NCBI GenBank assembly: GCA_965277745.1
Contig: OZ255837.1
Coordinates: 310,001 to 374,000, forward strand
Direction of reading: 5' to 3'
Source of the DNA: G965277745 sp965277745
GTDB taxonomy: Bacteria; Pseudomonadota; Gammaproteobacteria; Cardiobacteriales; Cardiobacteriaceae
Length of the DNA stretch: 64,000 nt
Part shown: positions 1 to 7,854 of the stretch, in pieces
Layout: each line of letters begins with the position of its first letter
How positions within the stretch are numbered: the stretch's first letter is position 1
Translations under genes and position numbers: made by a program
The notes under the pieces: generated by a model
The model's database searches: none
What the model was told of the DNA's origin: nothing
What the model saw: only the letters and a program-made list of their open reading frames with translations

Positions 1-2
1 GT

Positions 3-329
3 GGCACGACGATCGTGAAACTTTTTCTCCATCTTTCCAAAGACGAACAGCGCCAACGCCTGCAAGAACGCATCGCGCGCGCCGACAAACACTGGAAATT
101 CCGCCTCGGCGACCTTGAGACGCGCCGCCGCTGGGACGCCTACCAAGCGCAATACGAACGGGTGCTCGCCCACACAAGCAGCGACCACGCACCGTGGTAC
201 GTGATTCCCGCCGATTCCAAATCGAGCCGCGACTGCATCGTCATCGATCTGCTGATCAACCGTCTCGAGGCGATGGACATCCGCTATCCCGCCATGGACA
301 CAAGCGACTGGCCGAAAACCATCGAATGA
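3..329 (+). CDS. ppk2: Polyphosphate kinase 2 family protein, C-terminal part (5' end outside window)
   Basis: The reading frame is open from the window edge, so only the last 108 residues are present. The tail shows the PPK2 C-terminal signature: KLFLHLSKDEQ, then HWKFRLGDLETRRRWDAY, then PWYVIPAD, ending in a helix with LEAMDIRYP. PPK2 enzymes move phosphate between polyphosphate and nucleotides in the cytoplasm. The Walker motifs lie upstream and cannot be checked, so the nucleotide preference (AMP, ADP or other) cannot be judged. The stop codon overlaps the beginning of a decayed second copy of the gene's own 3' end. Confidence 0.9.
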   Translation, partial: GTTIVKLFLHLSKDEQRQRLQERIARADKHWKFRLGDLETRRRWDAYQAQYERVLAHTSSDHAPWYVIPADSKSSRDCIVIDLLINRLEAMDIRYPAMDTSDWPKTIE

Positions 330-470
330 ACAGCGCCAACACCTGCAAGCGCGCCTCGCGCGCGCCGATTGCCAATCGAGGGGCGAGCACGTCGTGATCG
401 ACCGCCTCAAGGCGATGGATATCCCCTATCCCGCGGTGGATACACGCAAGACTGGCCGAAAACCATCGCC
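328..470 (+). pseudogene. Decayed tandem copy of the ppk2 3' end
   Basis: Bases 328-369 repeat bases 45-86 with a few substitutions (encoding EQRQHLQARLARAD against EQRQRLQERIARAD). Bases 450-468 repeat bases 306-324 exactly. The offset between copies drops from 283 to 144 bases, so the second copy has lost about 139 bases internally (the WKF...PWYVIPAD part). It starts inside the stop codon of the intact copy and has no start of its own. It looks like a partial tandem duplication that then decayed. Confidence 0.8.
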
Positions 471-493
471 GAAGCGGCGGCAAAAAAGGCGGT

Positions 494-925
494 TCAGCCG
501 TTGTAGCGCGCTTCGAGGCGCCATTTCTCATCGTCTTCGCAGACGAGCCAGAACACCTCGCTGTAGTTGACCGGCAGATAACCGCCTTGCTTTGCGAGCA
601 AAGTGGCGACGACCTCACCGATCCACGGCAGATGGCCGACAATCACCGCGTCGCGGCCGTCGAGCGCCTGGAGCGCGGCGAAAACGGTTGCCGCCGATTG
701 CCCCGGGTCGAGGCCTGCGAGCTGGGTCGGCGCCGCGTGATAACAGCCCGCCGTTTCCTGTCCGCGCAGGGCTTGGGAGCAGAATACCGGAAAAGCCACC
801 CCACGCGAACGCAGCCACTCTGCCGACCGCCGCGCCTGACGCCAGCCGCGGTCGCTCAGACGTCTTTCATGATCGCGCCCGCACCAGACGGCCTCGGCAT
901 GGCGCCAGAAAATTTTGTTTTCCAT
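494..925 (-). CDS. sixA: SixA-like phosphohistidine phosphatase (histidine phosphatase superfamily)
   Basis: The 143-residue protein starts with the catalytic RHAEA motif (here WRHAEA, residues 8-12). It also has the second conserved histidine in VGHLPWIGE (about residues 95-103). Length and layout match SixA, a small cytoplasmic enzyme that removes phosphate from histidine-containing phosphotransfer proteins. The ATG at 925 lies at the start of the conserved block. The gene converges on ppk2 and stands alone. A role in dephosphorylating a sensor kinase or a phosphotransferase-system protein is family knowledge; the partner is not visible here. Confidence 0.85.
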   Translation of the reverse strand: MENKIFWRHAEAVWCGRDHERRLSDRGWRQARRSAEWLRSRGVAFPVFCSQALRGQETAGCYHAAPTQLAGLDPGQSAATVFAALQALDGRDAVIVGHLPWIGEVVATLLAKQGGYLPVNYSEVFWLVCEDDEKWRLEARYNG

Positions 926-1323
926 CGTCTTCCTCGAATGAACGCGTTCACGGCGTCAATATCACGCTGCCATATAAAATGTGCAAGAGCCACGGCGCAT
1001 CGACGAGGCGCGCGAAATCTCTCCGTGCGCGCCGTAAAAACATGATTATTGCACAGGGAACTGACGTAGCCAAAGGGCAGCCGCGCCGATGTCGTGTGGC
1101 GGCGGCGATACCGGCTTTGCAACGCCTTGCCCCGCGCGCATCGCGCCCTTTTTGTGCCCGTGGTAGTTACGCAAGCCTTTTCCTTTGATGGCGGAAGTTT
1201 CCTCATCGATAGGGTCGGCAAGCCCTTCGCGGCGATCGGGCCCCGGCGGAGAGCAAAAAATAGAAATCCCCGCAGTGTGCGCAGCGCCGAAGGCGGCGGT
1301 GAGACGACGCGGCCACATGCCAT
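926..1323. other. Intergenic stretch without recognised gene
   Basis: About 400 bases between the start of the SixA-like gene and the pilA terminator. Open frames exist on both strands but show no recognisable family motif or convincing ribosome binding site. No RNA gene is recognised. It holds the upstream region of the SixA-like gene, with no clear promoter match. Confidence 0.5.
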
Positions 1324-1349
1324 AAAAAAAGCGTGCCGAAGCACGCTTT
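1324..1349 (-). terminator. Rho-independent terminator of pilA
   Basis: On the minus strand the hairpin AAAGCGTGC-TTCG-GCACGCTTT (nine base pairs closed by a stable UUCG loop) is followed directly by a run of Ts. It lies about 40 bases past the pilA stop codon. Confidence 0.9.
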
Positions 1350-1388
1350 ATTATCGTTTCATACTACCTAACTAATAATCATTAAGAA

Positions 1389-1838
1389 TCAGGGTGTAGT
1401 CGCAGGACAACCCGACGGCGCAAATTTTTTATCCACATCGGTAGCGCAAGTCCAGGCTCCATTGTCGTCACGACTCCAAGTGACTTCCTTACCGCTGATA
1501 GTAACGGAGGCATTTTTGGCAAAAGTGCCCACAATATTATCACCTGTTGGATTCAAAGCATCTTTATTACTACCATCGGTATCTACACCAGGAATCTTTT
1601 GATTGACGATATTCGAATTCGTCCAGCCCATATTGCATGATCCAGCAATTGTTTTGCCGTCCATCAAGCAGGTTTCATAAGCGGTTTTCATCGCTCCCAG
1701 TTCAGCCATCGCCCGGGTAACCTGGGAACGGATGATATAATTCTGATACTGCGGAATGGCGATGGCCGCCAAAATACCGATAATAGCAATAACGATCATC
1801 AGTTCGATGAGCGTAAACCCTTTTTGCATTGTTTTCAT
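1389..1838 (-). CDS. pilA: Type IV major pilin (PilA/FimA type)
   Basis: The protein has a six-residue leader ending in KG, then FTLIELMIVIAIIGILAAIA, the classic class IVa prepilin cleavage site and hydrophobic spine, with glutamate at +5. The globular part has two cysteine pairs (ETC...GSC and TCATD...SGC); the last pair probably closes the C-terminal D-region loop. The start chosen is the ATG at 1838, because GGAG sits six bases upstream; an in-frame ATG at 1850 is possible. At 149 residues it has normal pilin length. The subunit builds surface pili used for twitching, adhesion and DNA uptake. It is a single gene with its own sigma-54 promoter and terminator. Confidence 0.95.
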   Translation of the reverse strand: MKTMQKGFTLIELMIVIAIIGILAAIAIPQYQNYIIRSQVTRAMAELGAMKTAYETCLMDGKTIAGSCNMGWTNSNIVNQKIPGVDTDGSNKDALNPTGDNIVGTFAKNASVTISGKEVTWSRDDNGAWTCATDVDKKFAPSGCPATTP

Positions 1839-1911
1839 GATTTTCTCCATGAATAGTAAAACATATAACGTAACATCTTATTTGAAGCCAGTTCTCTGGC
1901 GGCGGGCATTA

Positions 1912-1927
1912 TGCCATGCGCGTGCCA
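1912..1927 (-). promoter_or_regulatory. Sigma-54 (RpoN) promoter of pilA
   Basis: The minus strand reads TGGCACGCGCATGGCA against the consensus TGGCACG-N4-TTGCA. GG at -24 and GC at -12 are kept at the right spacing, with one mismatch. The -12 end lies about 74 bases upstream of the pilA start, leaving room for a leader. Pilin genes of this type are commonly driven by RpoN with PilR; a PilR site was not identified. Confidence 0.8.
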
Positions 1928-2437
1928 GAAAATCAATTTCCTCATCGTATTCAACGAAATGAACGGGATTTTCGCGACCATTTCCGCGCCGCGCGAATGG
2001 CGGCGCTTAGGGTGACCTGGAACGTCACCCGTGTTGACAAAATTTAGTCTTGCCGCGCCGCCCTTTCCTCTCGCCAAGGCACCGCCGCGTTCCGGTCAAA
2101 GGGATTGTGCTATCCCGCGCGCACCGTGCGCGGCGGCCTGTTCCACTGCTGTGAGGGGACTTTCCCCCTTCGCTTAACCGCTTCCCGCCGCATCCGGATT
2201 TCCCCGATCCGCGCCACACGGTTCGCGGTCGCGAGGAAAAGTGATTCCCGCATAATCATCGATCGCTGCGCCAGCGGCGTTTTGCCCGGCGGGAAAACCC
2301 TCTTCCCGTCGGCGACGGCGATAACGGCGCGCCGTGGGACGCATTCGCGAGACTCGCGGGCGACAACGCGCGTTCCATTTGTCAGCGACAAAAAAGCCCC
2401 CTATCATGACAGGCGGATTCAGCTATCCCCTGAAACG
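1928..2437. other. Intergenic region between pilA and zapE
   Basis: About 500 bases between the divergent pilA and zapE genes. It should contain upstream activating sites for pilA and the zapE promoter, but no clear match was found. The frame of zapE stays open far upstream (to about 2105), but that part has no family similarity and is judged non-coding. Confidence 0.5.
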
Positions 2438-3559
2438 ATGACCCTACTCGACCTTTACCATGCCACCCTCCGCGCCCGCGGTTTTCGCGAAGAACCCGCG
2501 CAACAGAGGGTATTGGCCGAGATGCAGCGGATCGCCGACGCGCTCGCAGCCCGCGCCGCGGCGACACCGGCAAGCACGGTGAAAAACGCCGTCCGCTTCG
2601 CCGCGACCACGCGCAAAGCACCCCCTGCGGCGGCGATCAAGGGCCTGTACTGCTGGGGCGAGGTCGGGCGCGGCAAGACGTTTCTGATGGACTTGCTGAT
2701 CGAATACCTGCCCACTGCGCGCAAGCGCCGCCGCCATTTCCATCGCTTCATGCTGGAGATCAACGACGCGCTCGCCGCGCTCGGACGGATCCGTGATCCG
2801 ATCGATGAAATCGTCCGCCGCATGGGCGAGGAAATCGACATTCTCTGTCTTGACGAGTTTTTCGTCGCCGACATCACCCACGCGATGCTCCTCGAACGCC
2901 TCCTCGTGGCGATGGGGAAAAACGGCATCACCATCGTCACCACTTCCAATATCGCCCCCGGCGACCTTTATCGCGGCGGTTTACAACGCGCCCGTTTCCT
3001 ACCGGCGATCGCCTGGATCGAAGAACATCTGCTTATCCACCATATCGGCGGGCACGAGGATTTGCGCCGTCTTCACGCGCGCGCGGAACACGGTCTGCGC
3101 GACCAAGACAACGCGCGAACGCGCGAAGCGCTGCGGCGAGACCTGCTCGCGCTCAGCGGCGGCGACGCCAAGGGCGGCAATCCGGCAACAGTGCGCGCCG
3201 GCAGTCGCGAGATCCCGGTTCTCTGGCGCAACGCCGGCAGCGCCCTGTTCGATTTCCAGGTCCTCTGCGCGGGCAATTATTCGCAGAAGGATTATATTGA
3301 GATCGCCAGGCGTTTCGCCTATGTCGGCGTCGTTGGCGTGCCGGTGATGGACGACAGGCGGGAAGACAGCGCGCGCCGCTTCCTGCTGCTGGTCGATGAA
3401 TTCTACGACCGCCGCGTCAAATTGCTTCTCACCACCGATGCGGGAATTGAAAAACTCTATAGCGGCAAACGTATGGCGCGCGAATTCACGCGTCTGCGCA
3501 GCCGCCTGTTCGCGATGCAAAGCGGACCGTACTGGGACGAGGCTCATCTCGGCGGATGA
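2438..3559 (+). CDS. zapE: Cell division protein ZapE (AFG1-like ATPase)
   Basis: 373 residues, the usual ZapE length. It shows a P-loop (YCWGEVGRGKTFLMD, about residues 70-84), a Walker B-like LCLDEFFVAD, and the sensor region TIVTTSNIAP. ZapE is an ATPase linked to the FtsZ ring in gammaproteobacteria; AFG1 relatives act in protein quality control. The ATG at 2438 (MTLLDLYHATL) was chosen because the conserved N-terminus begins there. The stop overlaps the xseA start by four bases (ATGA), so the two are probably translationally coupled. Confidence 0.9.
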   Translation: MTLLDLYHATLRARGFREEPAQQRVLAEMQRIADALAARAAATPASTVKNAVRFAATTRKAPPAAAIKGLYCWGEVGRGKTFLMDLLIEYLPTARKRRRHFHRFMLEINDALAALGRIRDPIDEIVRRMGEEIDILCLDEFFVADITHAMLLERLLVAMGKNGITIVTTSNIAPGDLYRGGLQRARFLPAIAWIEEHLLIHHIGGHEDLRRLHARAEHGLRDQDNARTREALRRDLLALSGGDAKGGNPATVRAGSREIPVLWRNAGSALFDFQVLCAGNYSQKDYIEIARRFAYVGVVGVPVMDDRREDSARRFLLLVDEFYDRRVKLLLTTDAGIEKLYSGKRMAREFTRLRSRLFAMQSGPYWDEAHLGG

Positions 3560-4905
3560 ACGCCGAAACGCCGCTCTATCGCGTCAGCGAACTCAACGCG
3601 GCCGTCCGTGACCTGCTCGAGACGGCGTTTACGCGCATCCTTGTCGAGGGCGAGATCTCCAACCTGGCGCGGCCAGCCTCCGGGCACCTGTATTTTTCCC
3701 TGAAAGACGAGGGCGCCGCGGTCTCCTGCGCCCTTTTCAAGGGCAGCCGGTTCCGCCTTAAGCTGCCGTGGTCGCGGATCGAAAACGGCTTGCTGGTGCG
3801 CGTTCACGCGCGGGTGAGTGTCTACGCGCCGCGCGGCCAGTATCAGTTGATCATCGAGGCGCTCGAGGCGGCCGGGCGCGGCCGACTGGAACGCGAATAT
3901 CGCGAACGTCTGCAACGTCTTACCGCCGAGGGACTTTTCGCCGCCGCGCGCAAACGTCCGCTGCCGCGCCTGCCCCGCTGCGTCGGCATCGTCACTTCGA
4001 CGAGCGGCGCCGCCGTGCATGACGCGCTCACCACCCTGGCGCGGCGCAATCCAGCCCTGGCGGTGGTGATTTATCCGGCGCCGGTGCAGGGCGACGAGGC
4101 GCCGGCGCGACTGCGCGCACAACTTGAAAACGCCAACCGCCGCCGCGATTGCGATCTCTTGCTGTTGATGCGCGGGGGCGGCAGCCTCGAAGATCTGTGG
4201 GCGTTCAACGACGAGGCGCTCGCGCGCGCCATCGTCGCCAGCGATCTGCCGGTAATAAGCGGCATCGGCCATGAAGTAGACACGACACTCGCCGATTTCG
4301 CCGCCGACCTACGCACCGCGACCCCGACCGCCGCCGCCGAACACGCCTGCCCGCCGCTAGATGAACAGTGCGCCACCCTGACACGGCGCCTCGGTGAAAT
4401 AGAACGCCGCCTGACAGGGCTTTGCGCCGCGCGGCGGCAAACTCTCGACAAGCTGCAACAGCACCTTAACCAAGGCAGCCCCGAACGCCAGTTGCACACA
4501 CGCATGCAGCGCTGCGACGAATACCGGGCACGCCTTGATGGCGCCTTGCGCAAGTGTCTGCACAGGCGGCGCGAAACCCTGCGTTTTCTTAAGCGCCGCT
4601 TGTCAATTGCGACCCCGGCGGACGCTGTCATCCGGGAAAGAGAGATCCTGCGACTGCGACAAACCCGACTTTTCCGTGGCGTCGCGGCAAAACTGCGACA
4701 GGAACGGCAAAGGCAGCATTTTCTCTGCCAGAGCATGGCCCATCTCAATCCACTTGCCGTTTTCGCCCGCGGCTACGCCCTGGTACAAGATGAACAGGGG
4801 CGGATTATCCGCTGCGCCGCGGAAGTGGCGGCACACAGCCGAATTCGCGTCTCCCTCGCGCAAGGGCGCCTGTACGCCACGGTCGAGCAGCGCAAATTGC
4901 GCTAA
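3556..4905 (+). CDS. xseA: Exodeoxyribonuclease VII large subunit
   Basis: 449 residues. An N-terminal OB-fold (VEGEISNLARPASGHLYFSL, about residues 31-50) is followed by the ExoVII catalytic domain: GIVTSTSGAAVHDAL, RGGGSLEDLWAFND, SGIGHEVDTTLADFAAD and RTATPTAAAE. A helical region and a typical C-terminal end (FARGYALVQDEQGRII) close it. With XseB, not seen here, it degrades single-stranded DNA in repair. An IS481-like element begins within a few bases of the stop codon; the gene itself appears full length. Confidence 0.95.
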   Translation: MNAETPLYRVSELNAAVRDLLETAFTRILVEGEISNLARPASGHLYFSLKDEGAAVSCALFKGSRFRLKLPWSRIENGLLVRVHARVSVYAPRGQYQLIIEALEAAGRGRLEREYRERLQRLTAEGLFAAARKRPLPRLPRCVGIVTSTSGAAVHDALTTLARRNPALAVVIYPAPVQGDEAPARLRAQLENANRRRDCDLLLLMRGGGSLEDLWAFNDEALARAIVASDLPVISGIGHEVDTTLADFAADLRTATPTAAAEHACPPLDEQCATLTRRLGEIERRLTGLCAARRQTLDKLQQHLNQGSPERQLHTRMQRCDEYRARLDGALRKCLHRRRETLRFLKRRLSIATPADAVIREREILRLRQTRLFRGVAAKLRQERQRQHFLCQSMAHLNPLAVFARGYALVQDEQGRIIRCAAEVAAHSRIRVSLAQGRLYATVEQRKLR

Positions 4906-4907
4906 AA

Positions 4908-5869
4908 TGTTCAATCCCGGGAATTGATGGCTTGGATTGATAGTGAATCTTTCAGGCTCGTTTGTCCACTGTTTACAGATGAATTCGTAAGGGCTCAGGC
5001 CTCGCAATGTCTTCAGTCTGCCTGCGAAGTTGTAGGCGTCTATAAAATCATTCAGATCAGTGATGAGTTGTCGATGGTTATCATCATGATAGCGCTTGAC
5101 GGTCGCCTCCTCGAGGGTCCTGTTCATCCTCTCCACCTGGTCGTTGCTCCATGGATGATTCACTTTGCTGAGGCGATGTTCAATATCATTGTCTTCACAA
5201 ACCCGATCGAAGATATGGGGGAAGGTACAGCGATCTGACTTGTGGTTGGTAAATTGGATGCCATTGTCGGTTAGCACCGTGTGGATTTTGTAGGGCAGCG
5301 CCTCGATCAGATCGCGCAGGAACCGGGCGGCTTCCATCTTGCCGGCTTTCTCGCTCGATCTTACGAAGGCGAATTTGGAGGTCCTGTCAATGGCCACAAA
5401 AAGGCGCAGCTTTCCTTGTGTGCTGCTCGCCTCGGCAATGTCGAGGTGGAAATAGCCGATCGGGTAGGACTTGAAGGTTTTCTTTGCGGGTTTGTCTCCT
5501 TCTGAATTTGGCAACCTTGAGATGGCGTGGCGCCGCAAACAGCGATGCAGCGATGCAGCGATGCAGCGAGGAGCGTGTCAGGTGAGGGAGGATTGCTTGC
5601 AGCACGTAAAGGCAATCATCCAAAGGCAACAGCGTGTGCTTTCGAAAGGCGATGATGATCGCTTCTTCCTCGGAGGACAGGACCGTCGAATGCGGCTGCC
5701 TGGGGCCTTTTGGCAGATCCGCGACCGAGTTTCGTTTCTTCCATTTGGCAACGGTCTTGGGGTTGATTGCGTAACGCCTGGCAAGCACTCTCAAGCTCTC
5801 TTGACTCTGTTGTATCGCTCGACGCACTGTCTCTGTCGTTTGGGCGCTGTCGTGTAAAATCTCTCCCAT
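4908..5869 (-). pseudogene. IS481-family transposase, split by a frameshift
   Basis: The first part (start ATG 5869, after AGGAAG) encodes a helix-turn-helix, LRVLARRYAINPKTVAKWKK. The second part carries the DDE integrase core: FHLDIAE, VLTDNGIQF and NDQVERMNRTLEEA supply the two aspartates and the glutamate. The two parts are in different frames, meeting at three tandem copies of an 8-base unit (5541-5564). Removing two copies restores SLHRCLRRHAISRLPN, the family sequence. The second frame has no stop within the element and runs on antisense into xseA as far as about 4603. Confidence 0.85.
5541..5564. repeat. Three perfect tandem copies of AGCGATGC inside the IS481 transposase
   Basis: AGCGATGC is repeated three times in a row, followed by a partial copy AGCGAG. 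The repeat lies exactly at the junction of the two transposase frames. One copy, and any number differing from it by a multiple of three, would keep one frame; three copies (16 extra bases) shift it. Confidence 0.95.
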
Positions 5870-5929
5870 AGTGCTTCCTTCCATTCAATGGAAAATATTG
5901 TGCCATTAAAATCTGGGATCAAATATCTA

Positions 5930-6645
5930 GGGAATGTACCAGATAATATATAAAAGGTGTTATCATGAGCAGCATGAGGAAGAGTCATTTGAGTAAACAC
6001 AACAAGATCGGCTGTTGGAACATTTTGTGGCTGGAACGACGGCCAGATGTGTGGCCTCACTTGTTGGCGTGAACCTCAAAACCCGTGCCTACTATTTTCA
6101 TCGACTTCGCGAGCTGATTGCCCGCCATCTAGAGCAAGAAAGCGATGCGGTTTTCAGTGGCGAAATTGAAGTGGATGAAAGCGACTTTGACGGAAACCGC
6201 AAGGGGAAACGCGGTCGTGGTGCGGCAGGAAAAGTCCCGGTATTTGGACTTTTCAAGCGTGGTGGGAAGGTCTACACGAAGGTTATCCGCGATGCTTGTT
6301 CGGTGACATTATGCCCGATCATCGAGCGGAGAGTTTTCCCTGACAGTATTTGTCTATACTGACTGTTGGCGAGGCGATAACAGGCTGGATATTTGCGATT
6401 TCAAGCACTTGCCGTATCGATCACGCCAGGGTGTTTGCAGACAAGGCAAATTATATCAACGGGATCAAGAACTTTTGCAATCGGGAAAAGCGCGACATGC
6501 GTAAATTCAACGGCGTTCCAAAGAAACATTTTGGACTCTTTTTAAAGGCGTGTGAGAGGCATTTTAACGACACCACTCCATCTTCTCACAAGTCATTTAA
6601 GACAGTGGGTTAAGGATAAATTGAATTGATTGTCTGGCACAGCCC
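5930..6645 (+). mobile_element. IS1595-family (IS1016-like) element, degraded
   Basis: The left end reads GGGAATGTACCAGATAAT. The right end, read inward, is GGGCTGTGCCAGACAAT, a clear terminal inverted repeat. The total length of about 716 bases is typical of IS1016-like elements. The contained transposase is broken. No 8-base target duplication could be seen. The left end lies 4 bases from the IS481-like element, and the right end lies 17 bases before the first plausible codon of the broken cfa gene. Confidence 0.75.
5974..6613 (+). pseudogene. IS1595-family transposase remnant (IS1016 group)
   Basis: Family sequence appears in three frames. MRKSHLSKHNK (from 5974) breaks near 6008. LLEHFVAGTTARC, then GEIEVDESDFDG and GKRGRGAAGKVPVFGLFKR, follow until a break near 6350. 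A last segment has NYINGIKNFCNREKRDMRKF and PKKHFGLFLKACERHFND. At least two frameshifts are therefore present, and part of the middle (the second catalytic aspartate region) is poorly conserved. It cannot make a working transposase. Confidence 0.85.
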
Positions 6646-6662
6646 AAAAAATTATTATCATT

Positions 6663-7835
6663 ATGCCACGCACAAGAAAAGCATTTATTTCTTCATTGCT
6701 GCCACAGGCCAGCATCTCCCGCAATCGACCTTGGGATATTCAGGTACACAACAAGGCGCTTTACGCGCAGGGCTTAAATCGCGGTTCCCTGAGATTTGGC
6801 GAGTCCTACCTGCAAGGCTGGTGGGACGCTGAACGCCTCGATCGATGTTTCACACGCATCTTGCAAGCACGTTTGGAAAAGAAGATAAAAACGCATGATC
6901 TCTTTTGGCTCAAGCTGAAAACGTACTTGACCAATCGGCAAACGATAAAACGCGCCTTCAAGGTGGGCGAAGTGCATTACGACCTCGGCAACACATTTTT
7001 CGAGGCGATGCTCGGCAAGACAATGGTCTACACCTGTGCCTACTGGAAAGGCGCCGAAACGCCCGATGACGCCCAAACCGCGAAGCTCGATCTCGTCTGC
7101 CGCAAACTACAACTCGCACCCGGCATAACCCTGCTCGATATCAACTGTGGCTGGGGCAGTTCGATGCGTTATGCCGCACAGAATTATGGTGCGAACTGCA
7201 CCGGTATCAGCGTCTCCAGAGAGCAGATCACCTTTGGCGCAGAACGCTGCGCCGGCCTGCCGATCATCTTCCAATGGATGGATTATCGTGATATCGACCG
7301 CCAATATGATCGCGTGGCGAGTATCGGCATGTTCAAGCATGTTGGAAAAAAGAATTATGCCGCTTTTTCCGATGTCGCCCGTCGCGCCACCAAAGCGGAC
7401 GGTCTGTTTCTCCTGCATAGCATCGGTAGCCGCTCGTCCGTTGTCGGCGTGCCCGAACCGTGGCTTAACAAATACATTTTCCCGAACGGGGAAATTCCCG
7501 CGCTAAACGGAATCATCACGCCCGAAATTCCGTTGTTCGTATTGGGAAACCTACACAATTTCGGCAGTGACTACGACAAGACATTGATGGCGTGGCACGC
7601 CAATTTCGAAGCCAACTGGACGCGATTTTCGAGCGCCTTCCCCCCTATTTCTAACGCATGTGGCACTACTATCCGCTCTGCTGCACCGGCCCCTTCCGCG
7701 CGCGCAACATCCAGCTCTGGCAGTTCGATTTCACGCCCGACGGAATTCCCGATGGCTATGCTCACCCGTGCTGAAAAGCTCGCTGCCGGCAACGAAGCGT
7801 ATCGCCCGCAAACGTCGTGGGAAACGCTCCGGTAA
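6663..7835 (+). pseudogene. cfa: Cyclopropane-fatty-acyl-phospholipid synthase, inactivated
   Basis: Similarity to Cfa runs over almost the whole length: LRFGESYLQGWWDAERLD, VHYDLGNTFFEAML, YTCAYWKGA, the SAM-binding stretch and NKYIFPNGEIPAL. The last 50 or so codons are out of frame. A base seems to be missing in the T run at 7626-7629, and the correct frame (RMWHYYPLCCTGPFRARN) then carries a TAA at 7652. Two core residues are also changed: GMFEHVG, which holds the catalytic glutamate, reads GMFKHVG, and LDIGCGWG reads LDINCGWG. The gene lies just downstream of two insertion sequences, which may have removed its promoter. Membrane lipid cyclopropanation from this locus is very unlikely. 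Confidence 0.85.
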
Positions 7836-7854
7836 CGGCAAATACCATGCGCTC

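Larger units (their letters stand above)
4908..5925 (-). mobile_element. IS481-like insertion sequence, about 1.0 kb
   Basis: The ends form an imperfect inverted repeat: 4908-4931 read inward against 5902-5925 read inward match at roughly 17 of 24 positions, sharing ATCCC and ATGGC blocks. Between them lies one transposase reading from right to left. The element sits immediately after the xseA stop codon and abuts a second element that starts at 5930. A target duplication is not clear. CTAG, a target known for some IS481 members, occurs just outside the right end (5927-5930). Confidence 0.75.

Noticed and set aside
1046..1344. Short frames on the minus strand before the pilA terminator
   Set aside because: No motif, no ribosome site, and they overlap the terminator hairpin.
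2105..2437. Upstream extension of zapE by 111 codons
   Set aside because: The added sequence has no similarity to ZapE, and the normal length and N-terminus are reached from the ATG at 2438.
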